From assembly GCF_004146235.1 (NCBI RefSeq), contig NZ_SELO01000040.1, positions 1 to 34,138 of the forward strand: DNA of 34,138 bases, read 5' to 3'. Shown piece after piece: positions 18,020-27,204 of the stretch. The DNA comes from Tropicimonas sp. IMCC6043. Lineage in GTDB: Bacteria; Pseudomonadota; Alphaproteobacteria; Rhodobacterales; Rhodobacteraceae. The notes beneath the pieces are model-generated. The model was given only the letters and a program-made list of their open reading frames with translations, searched no databases and was not told where the DNA came from. Position 1 is the first letter of the stretch. Every line of letters begins with the position of its first letter. The position numbers and the translations under genes were made by a program.

Positions 18020-19549
18020 TCAGGTCACCGGCGCGGGGTTGAACAAAACCAAGTCGTTGACGATCCCGAGACGGTCTGCGGCGGTCACATGTTTTCCGCT
18101 GGCGGTGTCGAGAATGAGCTGGAAGAGCTCAACGCCGAGATCCTCAATCGTCGTCTCTCCGGTCGCCGCACGGCCGGTATCGAGGTCCACCAAATCGAAC
18201 CAGCGCGCGGCTAGAGCCGAGTGCGTCACCACTTTGAGCGTTGGAACGGCCGGGAGGTTGTAGGGCGTTCCGCGTCCGGTGGAGAAGACATGCAGGTTCA
18301 TGCCGGCGGCGAGCTGAAGCGTGCCGCAGACAAAATCTCCCGCCGGAGTCGCGGCGAAGGTCAGGCCCTTGCGGCGGATCCGTTCGCCGGGGCCGGTCAC
18401 GTCAACCAGTGGCGAAGTGCCTGATTTCGCAACGGAGCCGAGCGATTTCTCAACGATGCCGGAGAGGCCGCCAGCCTTGTTTCCAGGCGTCGTGTTTGCG
18501 CTGCGGTCGGCACCTCCACGGGCGAGATAGGCGTCGTACCACGCCATTTCCCGTGCGAGCGACGCCGAGACTTCTGCATCGGCGCAGCGGGGTGCCAACA
18601 GGTGCACGGCATCGCGCACCTCGGTGACTTCCGAAAACATGACCGAGCCGCCGGCCCGCACGATCAAATCCGCCGCGCAGCCGATCACCGGGTTGGCGGT
18701 GACGCCGGAAAAGGCGTCGCTGCCGCCGCATTGGACGCCGATCACGAGATCGGAAGCGGGGCAGGTCTGCCGCGTACGCCGGTTCAAACGTTCCAGATGG
18801 CCTTCGGCCTGTTTCAGGATTGCCTCGATCATCGCCGAAAACCCGGTGAGCGCCGGGTCCTGCAGGATGAGCATCGAGGCTGACGGATCGCCCTCGGGCA
18901 GGAGCCATTCCGGCCTCAGCTTTTCGCAGCCAAGGCCAATGATCATCACCTCGCCGCCGAAATTTGGGTTCTTCGCCAAGTTCTGCACGGTACGGATCGG
19001 GATGGCGGCATCCGGCGCGTTGATCGCCACACCACAGCCATAGGCATGGTTGAGCGCCACGACACCATCGACATTCGGATAGCGTGGCAGAAGCTCTTTC
19101 GTCACCCGGTCCACCACGTGATCGACCACGCCAGCGACGCACTGCACGCTGGTCGAAATCGCGAGGATGTTCCGCGTCCCGACGCTGCCATCGGCATTGC
19201 GATAGCCTTCGAAGGTGAACCCGTCCAACGGCGCGGGCGCCTCAGGTTGCGGTGCAGGTGGTGGCAACTCGTCCAACTCGGGAGGTTCCGGCAAGCGGAT
19301 ACGGTGTTCGTTCACCCAAGCGCCCCGGAGCAGATCCTCCGACGCGATCCCGATGGTCACACCGTAGCGCGTAACCTCCCCGTCGCGCGGAATATTCTCC
19401 AGCGCGACCTTGTGGCCGACAGGTACCGCTTCGCGTAGCTCGGTGCCGTCGTCAAGCACGGCTCCGGCCTCAAGCCCACCTTCCGCGAGAACCACCGATA
19501 CATTGTCCGCGCCGTGGATCTTCAATGCGGGGATTTTCGGCCCGGTCAT
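18020..19549 (-). CDS. garD: galactarate dehydratase
   Basis: Dehydrates galactarate (mucate) to 5-keto-4-deoxy-D-glucarate in the cytoplasm. The 509-aa protein follows Escherichia coli GarD over its length. An N-terminal SAF domain is present ([20 protein letters not shown]). The UxaA/GarD core has [80 protein letters not shown] and [20 protein letters not shown]. It ends with [11 protein letters not shown]. These segments point to GarD rather than altronate dehydratase UxaA. The ATG overlaps the tctA stop (TCAT on the plus strand, 19546-19549), so it is the last gene of a tctC-B-A-garD operon. The 3' side faces the IS6 element. Functionally redundant with gudD as a second entry point into the same pathway. 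Confidence 0.92.
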   Translation of the reverse strand: MTGPKIPALKIHGADNVSVVLAEGGLEAGAVLDDGTELREAVPVGHKVALENIPRDGEVTRYGVTIGIASEDLLRGAWVNEHRIRLPEPPELDELPPPAPQPEAPAPLDGFTFEGYRNADGSVGTRNILAISTSVQCVAGVVDHVVDRVTKELLPRYPNVDGVVALNHAYGCGVAINAPDAAIPIRTVQNLAKNPNFGGEVMIIGLGCEKLRPEWLLPEGDPSASMLILQDPALTGFSAMIEAILKQAEGHLERLNRRTRQTCPASDLVIGVQCGGSDAFSGVTANPVIGCAADLIVRAGGSVMFSEVTEVRDAVHLLAPRCADAEVSASLAREMAWYDAYLARGGADRSANTTPGNKAGGLSGIVEKSLGSVAKSGTSPLVDVTGPGERIRRKGLTFAATPAGDFVCGTLQLAAGMNLHVFSTGRGTPYNLPAVPTLKVVTHSALAARWFDLVDLDTGRAATGETTIEDLGVELFQLILDTASGKHVTAADRLGIVNDLVLFNPAPVT

Positions 19550-21051
19550 GATCCGTTTCCTGCCTTCTTCCGCTTCACGGCCCGGATCGTGTGGTGGACC
19601 GAATATGCAACGGAGATCGCGATCAGCACCCAGAGGAACACCGCAATCGGGCTCTTGGTGAAGAAGATCGTCAGCGTGCCGAAGCTTTCGAGGCTTTTGA
19701 CGAAATAGACCTCGGCCTGCCCGCCCAGGATGAAGCCGATGATGAAGGGCGCGACCTCGAGCCCGACCTTCTGTCCGAGCCAGGTGAAGACACCGAAGAT
19801 CAGCAGGGTCCAGACATCGAACATCACGCCGTAATTGATCGCGTAGGCGCCCACGACGCACATCATCAGGATGCCGGGATAGAGCAGGTATTTCGGCACC
19901 GTTACCACCTTGGCGATATGCCGGATGGCGAAGAACATCACCAGGAACATCACAAGGTTGGCGAAGATGAGCGAGACCATCATCACGTTCCAAGTGTCGA
20001 GGTTCTCGCCGATAAAGAGCGGACCGAGCTGGATCCCTTGCAGCGTGAAGGCGCCGATCAGGACCGCCGTGGTGCTATCACCCGGGATGCCGAGCGACAA
20101 GAGTGGGATCAGAGCGCCGCCCGTGAGCCCATTATTGGCGGATTCAGAGGCGATGACACCCTCCGGCGCGCCGGTGCCGAGCTTGTCCGGGTCCTTCGAG
20201 AAGTTCTTGGCCTGCGTATAGGAGAGCACCGAGGCGGCGCTGCCACCGACGCCGGGCAGCATGCCGACAAATGTGCCGATGGCGCCCGAACGCGTCAGGT
20301 TTACGAACTGTCCCTTGAATATGGAGAAGGAGAACGTCGCGCCCTTCTGATATTTCACACTGTCGAGGGATTCCTCGTGAACGCCCCTCTCCGCTTCCTG
20401 AAGGATTGTGCCGAGTCCGAACATGCCGATCAGGACTGGCAGCAGCGAGAAGCCGCTCTCGAGATAGTCGGTGAGGAATTCCGGCATCAGGCGGTATTCG
20501 CCATTGCCGCCCACCGAGATGTCATAGGTTCCGATCAACGCGAACCAGATCCCCAATGCGCCGCTGAAGAGCCCGACAAGCAACCGCTGAGAGAGCGATG
20601 CAATAACGGTCAGCGCGAAAAGGATGATCAGGAACTTCTCGATATAAGAGAACTTGATGGCGACATCGGCGAGCGTCGGCGCAAAGAGGAAAAGGACTGC
20701 CGCGGAAAACAGCCCGCCAAAGAGCGAAGCAGTGATGCCGGTCTTGAGCGCGCGCTCCCCCTGACCTTTCTGGGTCATCGGGTAGCCGTCGAATGTCGTG
20801 GTAATCGAGGATGGCGTGCCGGGGATGTTGAGCAGAATCGCCGGCACGAGACCGCCGGAAATGCCGCCAACGTAAAGGCCCAGCAACAGTGCCAGCCCGT
20901 TGGTGAGATCGAGGCCATAGGTCATCGGCAGGCAGACAGCGAGCGCCATCGTAGCGGTCATCCCCGGAATGGCGCCGAAGACGATCCCCACCATGACGCC
21001 GAAGGCCGTAAGCGCGAAGAACATCGGGGAGAGGTATGAGAATATTTCCAT
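19546..21051 (-). CDS. tctA: tripartite tricarboxylate transporter, large membrane subunit
   Basis: The 501-aa, about 12-helix membrane permease TctA. Family signatures are [20 protein letters not shown], then [19 protein letters not shown] and, in the second repeat, [20 protein letters not shown]. It works with TctB and the periplasmic binding protein TctC to import an organic acid by secondary transport. Placement between garD and tctB makes galactarate/glucarate the probable substrate; the sequence alone does not prove it. The start is set at ATG 21049-21051 ([20 protein letters not shown]), 25 nt after the tctB stop; longer in-frame starts would run into tctB. The stop overlaps the garD start by 4 nt. 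Confidence 0.9.
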   Translation of the reverse strand: MEIFSYLSPMFFALTAFGVMVGIVFGAIPGMTATMALAVCLPMTYGLDLTNGLALLLGLYVGGISGGLVPAILLNIPGTPSSITTTFDGYPMTQKGQGERALKTGITASLFGGLFSAAVLFLFAPTLADVAIKFSYIEKFLIILFALTVIASLSQRLLVGLFSGALGIWFALIGTYDISVGGNGEYRLMPEFLTDYLESGFSLLPVLIGMFGLGTILQEAERGVHEESLDSVKYQKGATFSFSIFKGQFVNLTRSGAIGTFVGMLPGVGGSAASVLSYTQAKNFSKDPDKLGTGAPEGVIASESANNGLTGGALIPLLSLGIPGDSTTAVLIGAFTLQGIQLGPLFIGENLDTWNVMMVSLIFANLVMFLVMFFAIRHIAKVVTVPKYLLYPGILMMCVVGAYAINYGVMFDVWTLLIFGVFTWLGQKVGLEVAPFIIGFILGGQAEVYFVKSLESFGTLTIFFTKSPIAVFLWVLIAISVAYSVHHTIRAVKRKKAGNGS

Positions 21052-21076
21052 TTCGGTCAGACCCGTCGGCCAGTGT

Positions 21077-21517
21077 TCAGGGAAGGGTGATGAAGAAGAG
21101 CTGCGCCAGCACGTACCACGCCAACAGCGGCGCGATGATCGCATTGGCGAGGATGGCCACAAGCTTCCTGCGATTGAGGTCGTGCACATAGAGCAACGAC
21201 ATCAGCGCCATGAAAGGGATCGACACGAGAAGGAAACCCATGCCAGTATTTGGGAAGAGCTGGCCCACCCAGTTCATCAGCAGAAAATAGGCAACCACAA
21301 GCACAAGCGTTCCAAGCAGGCGTAGCCGGTCGTAGTCTAGGCCGTGCTCACGGTAGCTCTCCGACCAGCCCTGCACATGCCGGACGATCTCGCGCCCATG
21401 CACGAGGACGATGGAAAGGGCGAGAAGGAACAGAACCCAATGGATGATATGCGGAAAGAACAGATGCGACTGGCTGAAATCGATCGAGACACTGAACAGA
21501 CCGGTTTCCTGTTCCAT
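21077..21517 (-). CDS. tctB: tripartite tricarboxylate transporter, small membrane subunit
   Basis: A 146-aa protein with four hydrophobic helices, among them FFPHIIHWVLFLLALSIVLV, LLGTLVLVVAYFLLMNWVG, and a long C-terminal pair ending LLAWYVLAQLFFITLP. This matches TctB, the small and poorly conserved membrane subunit of the transporter. A strong ribosome-binding site (GGAGGAGG, 21524-21533 on the complementary strand) precedes the ATG. It is separated from tctC by 141 nt containing a stable hairpin. Confidence 0.87.
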   Translation of the reverse strand: MEQETGLFSVSIDFSQSHLFFPHIIHWVLFLLALSIVLVHGREIVRHVQGWSESYREHGLDYDRLRLLGTLVLVVAYFLLMNWVGQLFPNTGMGFLLVSIPFMALMSLLYVHDLNRRKLVAILANAIIAPLLAWYVLAQLFFITLP

Positions 21518-21618
21518 GTGGGCCTCCTCCCATGGATCCTGCGTCGGTTTCGGCGGCCCGTCTTGTCTGTCCGGAAGATATGATCCGGTTTTTTCTGGCG
21601 CCGACCTGAGCTTGGCGT

Positions 21619-21643
21619 GGCCCCACCCGTCTGGGGCAGGGCC
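21619..21643 (-). promoter_or_regulatory. hairpin in the tctC-tctB intergenic region
   Basis: In RNA sense (minus) GGCCCTGCCCC pairs with GGGTGGGGCC around a short loop, 14 nt after the tctC stop. There is no T-tract directly after it, so it is more likely a partial attenuator or 3' mRNA stabiliser. Such structures often raise the level of binding-protein message over that of permease genes in transport operons. Confidence 0.45.
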
Positions 21644-21658
21644 GCAGATTTCACATTC

Positions 21659-22699
21659 TCAACGGATGGAGTCGATTATCACTTCATACTGGCCACGCTT
21701 TTCCATCAAGTAGGACTGTGCCTCCTCCGAAGGTTTGAAGTTCGGTATGAAGAAGGATTTCTTCTGGGTTTCCTGGATCTCGCCCGCGTCGAAGATCTCT
21801 TGCAGGCTGGCGTCGATCTGCTCGATAATCGCCGGATCCATGTCCTTGTTGTAAAGGAAGAAGAATTCCTTGTCGAAGGTGAAGTCCTTCTCGCCATCCT
21901 GCGTGACCGACGCGTTCGGGGTGACGTATTGCAGAAGGTCTTCACGCGAGGTCTCGCCCATGCCCTCGGGGTTGGCCTGCTCGATGGTCTCCTTGCGGGC
22001 GGTCAGCCAGACGAAGCGCATCGCTTTCTGGTCGTCCTCGGGCAGGCGCGTATATTGCTCGTTGGCCTGCACGGAACCGTTGATCAGGTCGGCCTGACCA
22101 TCGAAGAGCAACTGGTTCTTGTCGGATTGCGAACCGGTATTCACCGCGACGATGTTTTCCTCGGAGCCGGGATGCTGGATCTTCACCGCGTTTTTCAGCG
22201 CCGAGAAGCCGATCTCGGAAACGCCGCCAGGTTGGATCGCGACGCGAATTTTCTCGCCATTTCCCGCTGCGTCGATGATGTCACCGATGGTCTGATAAGG
22301 TGAGCTCTTGGGTACGAGATAGGCGTTGCCCGGGTTGATCGCGACGGTCGGACCCACGGTGTATTCCGCAAAGATGTCGTCATAACCCTTCACGCCGTAA
22401 AGATTGCCCAGATAGGACTGGTCATGGAAGATCATGACCACGGAACCGTTGGAGACCCGGCCCAACACATTGAAGGCTTCGCTGGCGCCGACCGCATCGA
22501 CCTTGACATTGATGCCGATATTCTCCGCCAGTGCCTCGGCGACAATGGCGGAGTTCTGGTATGTGTCGCCACCGGTCGATTTCGACCCGATCACCACGCG
22601 AAGATTACCGCGCAGCGGCCCGTCAGCGGCCAGCGCCGGCATCGCAACCGCCGCACAGGTCGCCGCAAGGCACAGTGTCTTTGTCAGGTTCTTGAGCAT
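21659..22699 (-). CDS. tctC: TctC-type periplasmic substrate-binding protein
   Basis: A 346-aa extracytoplasmic binding protein of the TctC/Bug family. The N-terminal signal peptide is KNLTKTLCLAATCAAVAMPA followed by LA-ADG, with cleavage predicted after ALA (residue 25). LRVVIGSKSTGGDTYQNSAI is the usual first strand and ligand loop. AIQPGGVSEIGFSALKNAVK and AVNTGSQSDKNQLLFDGQAD form the second part of the cleft. It captures a hexarate or similar acid in the periplasm and hands it to TctAB (inferred from neighbours). It is the first gene of the minus-strand operon. GGGAGACC lies 4-11 nt upstream of the ATG, and an AT-rich operator-like site lies about 180 nt upstream. Confidence 0.88.
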   Translation of the reverse strand: MLKNLTKTLCLAATCAAVAMPALAADGPLRGNLRVVIGSKSTGGDTYQNSAIVAEALAENIGINVKVDAVGASEAFNVLGRVSNGSVVMIFHDQSYLGNLYGVKGYDDIFAEYTVGPTVAINPGNAYLVPKSSPYQTIGDIIDAAGNGEKIRVAIQPGGVSEIGFSALKNAVKIQHPGSEENIVAVNTGSQSDKNQLLFDGQADLINGSVQANEQYTRLPEDDQKAMRFVWLTARKETIEQANPEGMGETSREDLLQYVTPNASVTQDGEKDFTFDKEFFFLYNKDMDPAIIEQIDASLQEIFDAGEIQETQKKSFFIPNFKPSEEAQSYLMEKRGQYEVIIDSIR

Positions 22700-23058
22700 T
22701 CTGGTCTCCCTTTTTTCGACACCGCCCTCCCGGCGCGTGTCACTCCATCAGACTTGAACCGGGTTGCTCCCGGTCGTTCCGCGCCGTTTCTCCATACGGG
22801 CAGTCGGTTTAGTCGCCCCCTCCCGTATGGCAGCATCCGGCACATGCGACCTTTGTGTAGAGAGAGTCATGCTCTTGGTCAATATATATCATACAAATTT
22901 ACCGAAACCCCCGCGCTGATGTACGGCAATCTCGCGAAGAAAGTGGATTTTTTTGCGCATTGGCTTTGCCAGATCGAGATATGCGGATGAAGTTTGGGAT
23001 TGACCCGTCGGCACTTGGTGCTACTTGTATTATAACAAACAAAGGATCGCGAGAAATC
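22700..23058. promoter_or_regulatory. divergent control region between tctC and the GntR regulator
   Basis: No gene in these 359 bases. Two operator-like sites stand out from the GC-rich surroundings. The first, 22875-22896, is TTGGTCAATATATATCATACAA, an imperfect palindrome with outer TTG/CAA and an inner ATATATAT; read on the minus strand it includes TGTATGAT and a -35-like TTGACC facing tctC. The second, 23025-23038, is TTGTATTATAACAA, nearly palindromic and 20 nt before the regulator's start codon. Both share TGTATKAT. Confidence 0.55.
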
Positions 23059-23802
23059 ATGGCGTCAGCAGAAGGACATCTTGCCGCACGGTCCGGGCGC
23101 GGCGCAGGCAAGACGCTCGTCGCGACGGTCACCGCGGCCCTTCTCGATCAAATCGAGGAAGGAAAATACAAGCCGGGCGACAAGCTTCCGAGCGAGGCCC
23201 TACTCACGGAAGAGTTCTCCGTCAGCCGCACCGTGATCCGCGAAGCTGTCGCTTCTCTGCGGGCTGATCGCATTGTCGATTCGCGACGTGGATCGGGTGT
23301 CTTTGTGCTCGCGCCCATTAAGGCAGAGCATTTGCCCTTCCGAAATGTCGACCCCGGAAAGGTGTCTTCGATTCTTGAGATTCTTGAGGTTCGAATGGCT
23401 CTGGAGAGCGAGGCGGCTGCATTGGCTGCGGTGCGTCGCTCTCCCGCGCAGGAAGAGGAGATCATTGCTGCCTTTCGGGAGTTCAGGGCGCGGGCAGAGG
23501 CGGGAGAGCACACAACGGAAACGGACTTCCGGCTCCACCTTGCGATCGCCAAGGCAGCGAACAATTCTCGCTTCCCGGAATTCCTTTCGCTGTTCGGTCC
23601 CGAGGCGATTCCGCGCCGAACGCTGAGGCCAGACGCATCCGAAAGTGACCTGGCGAAGTATCGTCGCGAATTGTGCGACCAGCACGAAGCAATAGTGAAT
23701 GCCATTCTCGAGGGGAACGAGGAAGGCGCGCGATCAAGCATGCGCGATCACCTTCGGGCGAGCCAGGCACGCTACAGAAGCTTCCTTCGCCGCGGAATCT
23801 GA
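23059..23802 (+). CDS. GntR-family transcriptional regulator, FCD (FadR) subfamily
   Basis: A 247-aa regulator. The N-terminal winged HTH is typical of GntR: AALLDQIEEGKYKPGDKLPS, then EEFSVSRTVIREAVASLRAD and GSGVFVLAP. The C-terminal FCD domain (about residues 95-235) has EILEVRMALESEAAALAAVR, then ETDFRLHLAIAKAANNSRFP and DQHEAIVNAILEGNEEGARS, with the Asp and His residues that bind a metal in this fold. FCD regulators often sense small organic acids. Its place between the two halves of the hexarate cluster suggests control by galactarate, glucarate or a pathway intermediate. ATG 23059 is chosen because AAAGGA lies upstream and the protein then starts in front of the HTH; an upstream TTG (22960) would translate through the palindromic site at 23025, which is more likely an operator. 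Confidence 0.87.
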   Translation: MASAEGHLAARSGRGAGKTLVATVTAALLDQIEEGKYKPGDKLPSEALLTEEFSVSRTVIREAVASLRADRIVDSRRGSGVFVLAPIKAEHLPFRNVDPGKVSSILEILEVRMALESEAAALAAVRRSPAQEEEIIAAFREFRARAEAGEHTTETDFRLHLAIAKAANNSRFPEFLSLFGPEAIPRRTLRPDASESDLAKYRRELCDQHEAIVNAILEGNEEGARSSMRDHLRASQARYRSFLRRGI

Positions 23803-24150
23803 CCGCCGCAACCTATCGGATCGCGGGGCCCGATCCTCGGAGCATCCTTACGTTCTTTTTTCTGAGAGACCCGATAGTTCTTTTGTCCCGACGCTAATGT
23901 GACTCGCTGGGGGAACTTGTTTTCCGCCGCGCCGATCCGGCACGGACATCGAGATACAGGCTCTATTCATCACCTCTCTCCATCTCGGAAAACTGCAAGT
24001 CAGCTTTTTCTTGCGTCAATCTGTATGATTGGATATAGGATTTTCCAACGGTCGCGACGTAGTTGTCATATGTATTCTGCGCGACAGTGATGTCTTTCTG
24101 CAATCGGAGCGCTCAAGGCTCCGCCGGCGACCGGGGAGGAACGTGACGCC
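23803..24150 (+). promoter_or_regulatory. leader and promoter region of the gudD operon
   Basis: No gene in these 348 bases. TGTATGAT recurs at 24022-24029, identical to the core of the site upstream of tctC, and lies between TTGCGT (24011-24016) and GATATAGGA (24032-24040). Those could be -35 and -10 elements 15 bp apart. A further TGTAT occurs at 24071. The inverted repeat GGATCG/CGATCC at 23818-23836 may belong to a regulator-gene terminator, but the T-run (23856-23861) is about 20 nt away. GGGGAGGA at 24133-24140 is the gudD ribosome-binding site. Confidence 0.5.
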
Positions 24151-25497
24151 ATGTCCAAGATCGAAACCACAGGCACCAGCGCACCGAAGGTGACGGCCAT
24201 GCGGGTTGTCCCGGTTGCGGGACGGGACAGCATGCTGCTCAATCTCAGCGGCGCGCATGGCCCCTATTTCACCCGCAACATCGTGATCTTGACCGATTCC
24301 GCCGGACACACGGGGCTGGGCGAGGTTCCCGGTGGCGAAAAGATCCGAAAGACACTGGAGGATGCCATTCCCTTCGTCGTTGGACGTGGAATTGGCGACT
24401 ATAATGCTGCGCTCAACGCCATGCGCAAGGAATTCGCCGACCGCGATGCGGGCGGGCGCGGGTTGCAAACGTTCGATCTCCGCACAACGATCCATGCCGT
24501 CACCGCCGTTGAAGCGGCAATGCTGGACTTGTTCGGTCAGTTCCTCGAATTGCCGGTCGCGGCCCTGCTGGGCGAAGGCCAGCAACGGGATGCCGTGCGC
24601 ATGCTGGGCTATCTCTTCTATGTCGGTGACCGCAACAAGACGACGCTGGACTATCGCGACGAAAGCGGTGCGACCGACGACTGGGACCGCCTGCGCAACG
24701 AGGAAGCGCTGACGCCCGAGACCGTGGTGCGACTGGCCGAGGCAGCGGAGGCACGCTACGGCTTCACCGAGTTCAAACTCAAGGGCGGCGTTCTTGCCGG
24801 CGAGGACGAGATGCTGGCCATCGAGGCAATCAAGAGTCGCTTCCCACAAGCAGCCGTCAATATTGACCCGAACGGCGCCTGGTCGCTGGACCAGGCAATC
24901 CGGCTTTGCAAGGGGAAGGGCAACATCCTCGCCTATGCCGAGGACCCCTGCGGAGCCGAGGACGGCTATTCAGGGCGCGAAATCATGGCCGAGTTCCGCC
25001 GCGCCACCGAGCTGCGGACGGCGACCAACATGGTCGCAACGGACTGGCGGCAGATGGGCCATTCAGTGCTGCTGCAATCAGTCGACATCCCGCTCGCCGA
25101 CCCGCATTTCTGGACCATGGCCGGCACCGTCCGCGTCGCCCAGATGTGCCGCGACTGGGGGCTGACCTGGGGCTCGCATTCCAACAACCATTTCGACATC
25201 TCGTTGGCGATGTTCACCCATGCCGGCGGTGCCGCCCCGGGCGAGATCGCTTCGCTCGACACGCACTGGATCTGGCAGGACGGCCAGCAACTTACCAAGG
25301 AGCCGCCGAAGATCGTCGACTCGATGGTCGCCGTGACCGGGCCGGGCCTCGGCATCGAGCCCGACATGGGCCGGATCGAGGCCGCGCACGAGCTTTACAG
25401 GAAGAAGGGCCTTGGCGCGCGAGACGATGCCGCCGCGATGCAGTTCCTGATTCCCGACTGGAAATTCGACAACAAGCGCCCGTGCCTGGTGCGGTAA
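24151..25497 (+). CDS. gudD: glucarate dehydratase
   Basis: Dehydrates D-glucarate (and in many homologues L-idarate) to 5-keto-4-deoxy-D-glucarate. The 448-aa protein belongs to the enolase superfamily, glucarate dehydratase subgroup, and aligns with E. coli GudD with an offset of 4 residues. Catalytic and metal ligands are present: K209 and K211 in FKLKGG, D239 in NIDPNGAW, E264 in AEDPCG, N293 in [10 protein letters not shown], and the general-base H343 in [14 protein letters not shown]. Cytoplasmic and magnesium dependent in the family. It is the first gene of the plus-strand gudD-aldolase-garR-kinase operon; the next gene starts 12 nt after the stop, with AGGAGG between them. Complete, with all key residues. 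Confidence 0.93.
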   Translation: MSKIETTGTSAPKVTAMRVVPVAGRDSMLLNLSGAHGPYFTRNIVILTDSAGHTGLGEVPGGEKIRKTLEDAIPFVVGRGIGDYNAALNAMRKEFADRDAGGRGLQTFDLRTTIHAVTAVEAAMLDLFGQFLELPVAALLGEGQQRDAVRMLGYLFYVGDRNKTTLDYRDESGATDDWDRLRNEEALTPETVVRLAEAAEARYGFTEFKLKGGVLAGEDEMLAIEAIKSRFPQAAVNIDPNGAWSLDQAIRLCKGKGNILAYAEDPCGAEDGYSGREIMAEFRRATELRTATNMVATDWRQMGHSVLLQSVDIPLADPHFWTMAGTVRVAQMCRDWGLTWGSHSNNHFDISLAMFTHAGGAAPGEIASLDTHWIWQDGQQLTKEPPKIVDSMVAVTGPGLGIEPDMGRIEAAHELYRKKGLGARDDAAAMQFLIPDWKFDNKRPCLVR

Positions 25498-25509
25498 GGA
25501 GGACAGACA

Positions 25510-26298
25510 ATGCGCCCCAACAGACTTCGCGAGATCTGGGCTCGCGGCGAAGCCGCGGTGAACGGCTGGCTGGCTGTGCCTTCCGGGTTTTCCGCCGAGA
25601 CCATGGCCCATCAGGGCTGGGATTCCCTGACCGTGGACCTTCAGCACGGCGTCGTGGATTACCAGGCCGCCGTCTCGATGTTCCAGGCGATCTCGACCAC
25701 CGATACCGTACCGATGGCGCGCGTGCCCTGGCTCGACCCGGCGCACCTGATGAAGATCATCGATGCCGGCGCCTATGCGGTGATCTGCCCGATGATCAAC
25801 TCCGCCGAAGATGCCGAGAAGCTGGTGAGCTACACCCATTACCCGCCGATGGGCACCCGGAGCTTCGGCCCGATCCGCGGGCTGCTCTATGGCGGGCCGG
25901 ACTATCCGCAGCACGCGAATGACACCATCGTCACCTTCGCCATGATCGAGACGCGGCAAGGGCTCGACAATCTCGACGAGATCCTGAAGGTCGAAGGGCT
26001 CGACGCCGTCTATATCGGCCCCTCCGATCTGTCGCTCGCCCTCGGATGCACGCCCACCTTCGACGAGGTCGACAAGCCGGTCGCCGAGGCCATCGAACTG
26101 ATCGTCCGCAAGGCCACCGAGGCCGGCAAGATCCCCGCCATTCACAACGGCACCCCCGAATTCGCGCTCAAGCGGATCGAGATGGGGTTCCGTTTCGTGA
26201 CCATATCCTCTGACGCCAGGCTGATGGCCGCGGGCTCGCAGCAGGTTCTCGGCAAGATGCGCGCCGGCAAACCCAAAGGTGATGTGGGCGGCTACTGA
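25510..26298 (+). CDS. garL: HpcH/HpaI-family aldolase, probable 5-keto-4-deoxy-D-glucarate aldolase
   Basis: A 262-aa class II aldolase of the HpcH/HpaI family. Recognisable parts are GWDSLTVDLQHGVVDYQAAV with the catalytic His, VPMARVPWLDPAHLMKIIDA and GAYAVICPMINSAEDAEKLV. The metal Glu lies in FAMIETRQGLDNLDEI, and GLDAVYIGPSDLSLALG follows. The proposed reaction splits 5-keto-4-deoxyglucarate to pyruvate and tartronate semialdehyde. The position directly between gudD and garR supports this. The loop VDLQHG differs from the DGEHAPND type of E. coli GarL, so it comes from another branch of the family and the substrate is assigned by context. AGGAGG 8 nt upstream gives a clear start. Confidence 0.8.
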   Translation: MRPNRLREIWARGEAAVNGWLAVPSGFSAETMAHQGWDSLTVDLQHGVVDYQAAVSMFQAISTTDTVPMARVPWLDPAHLMKIIDAGAYAVICPMINSAEDAEKLVSYTHYPPMGTRSFGPIRGLLYGGPDYPQHANDTIVTFAMIETRQGLDNLDEILKVEGLDAVYIGPSDLSLALGCTPTFDEVDKPVAEAIELIVRKATEAGKIPAIHNGTPEFALKRIEMGFRFVTISSDARLMAAGSQQVLGKMRAGKPKGDVGGY

Positions 26299-26319
26299 AA
26301 TGCAACTGGAGATATCACA

Positions 26320-27201
26320 ATGAGCAAACTCGGATTCATCGGCCTCGGCATCATGGGCAAGCCCATGGCGGGGCACCTTATCGCGGCGGGCCACGAGCTT
26401 TACCTCAACTCGATCCCGGCGGTTCCCGCGGAATTGGTTGAGGCGGGCGGGATCGCCTGCGCGACCGGCAAGGAAGTCGCGGAAAAGTCGGACATCATCT
26501 TCGTCATGGTGCCGGACACACCGCATGTCGAGGCGGTTCTGTTCGGAGAGAACGGCGTCGCTGAGGGCCTGACACAGGGAAAAACCGTGGTCGACAACAG
26601 CTCGATCTCGCCAATGGCCACCAAGGAATTCGCGGCGAAGATCAACGAGCTTGGCTGTGACTACCTCGACGGGCCGGTCTCCGGCGGCGAGGTCGGCGCA
26701 AAGAACGGGACGCTCTCCATCATGTGCGGCGGCTCCGAGGAGACTTTCGCCAAGGTGAAGCCGCTGCTGGACCTGATGGGCGGAAACGTCACGCTGGTTG
26801 GCGGCAATGGTGACGGGCAGACCTGCAAGGTCGCCAACCAGATCATCGTGGCGCTGAATATCGAGGCCGTGGGCGAGGCGCTGCTCTTTGCCTCCAAGAT
26901 GGGCGCCGATCCGGCCCGGGTGCGCGAGGCGTTGATGGGCGGTTTCGCGTCCTCCAAGATCCTCGAAATCCACGGCGACCGCATGGTCAAGCGCACCTTC
27001 GATCCGGGCTTCCGCATCGAGTTGCACCAAAAGGATCTCAACCTCGCGCTGTCCAATGCGCGCCAGATGGGCCTCAGCCTACCGAACACCGCCACCGCGC
27101 AGGAGCTTTTCAATGCTTGCGCCGCGAATGGCGGTTCCGCCTGGGACCATTCGGCGATGGTCAAGGCGCTGGAAATGCTGGCCAATCACGAGGTCGCCTG
27201 A
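26320..27201 (+). CDS. garR: tartronate semialdehyde reductase (2-hydroxy-3-oxopropionate reductase)
   Basis: A 293-aa beta-hydroxyacid dehydrogenase reducing tartronate semialdehyde to D-glycerate with NAD(P)H. It has an N-terminal Rossmann fold (KLGFIGLGIMGKPMAGHLIA). The substrate motif DYLDGPVSGGEVGAKNGTLS follows, then the catalytic Lys in GQTCKVANQIIVALNIEAVG. The C-terminal helical domain includes FRIELHQKDLNLALSNARQM. These are close to GarR/GlxR, and length agrees (about 294 aa). Third in the gudD operon; the next gene begins 3 nt after its stop. Confidence 0.92.
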   Translation: MSKLGFIGLGIMGKPMAGHLIAAGHELYLNSIPAVPAELVEAGGIACATGKEVAEKSDIIFVMVPDTPHVEAVLFGENGVAEGLTQGKTVVDNSSISPMATKEFAAKINELGCDYLDGPVSGGEVGAKNGTLSIMCGGSEETFAKVKPLLDLMGGNVTLVGGNGDGQTCKVANQIIVALNIEAVGEALLFASKMGADPARVREALMGGFASSKILEIHGDRMVKRTFDPGFRIELHQKDLNLALSNARQMGLSLPNTATAQELFNACAANGGSAWDHSAMVKALEMLANHEVA

Positions 27202-27204
27202 GCC

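Noticed and set aside
19591-21039. Plus-strand open frame of 482 codons.
   Set aside because: It is the complement of tctA, with a low-complexity Asp/His/Arg/Glu composition typical of antisense translation of a membrane protein gene.
23818-23861. Rho-independent terminator after the GntR gene.
   Set aside because: The GGATCG/CGATCC stem and the T-run are separated by about 20 nt, so it does not have the usual form.
25078-27030. Minus-strand open frame of 650 codons.
   Set aside because: Antisense to gudD, garL and garR, all of which have clear families and ribosome-binding sites.
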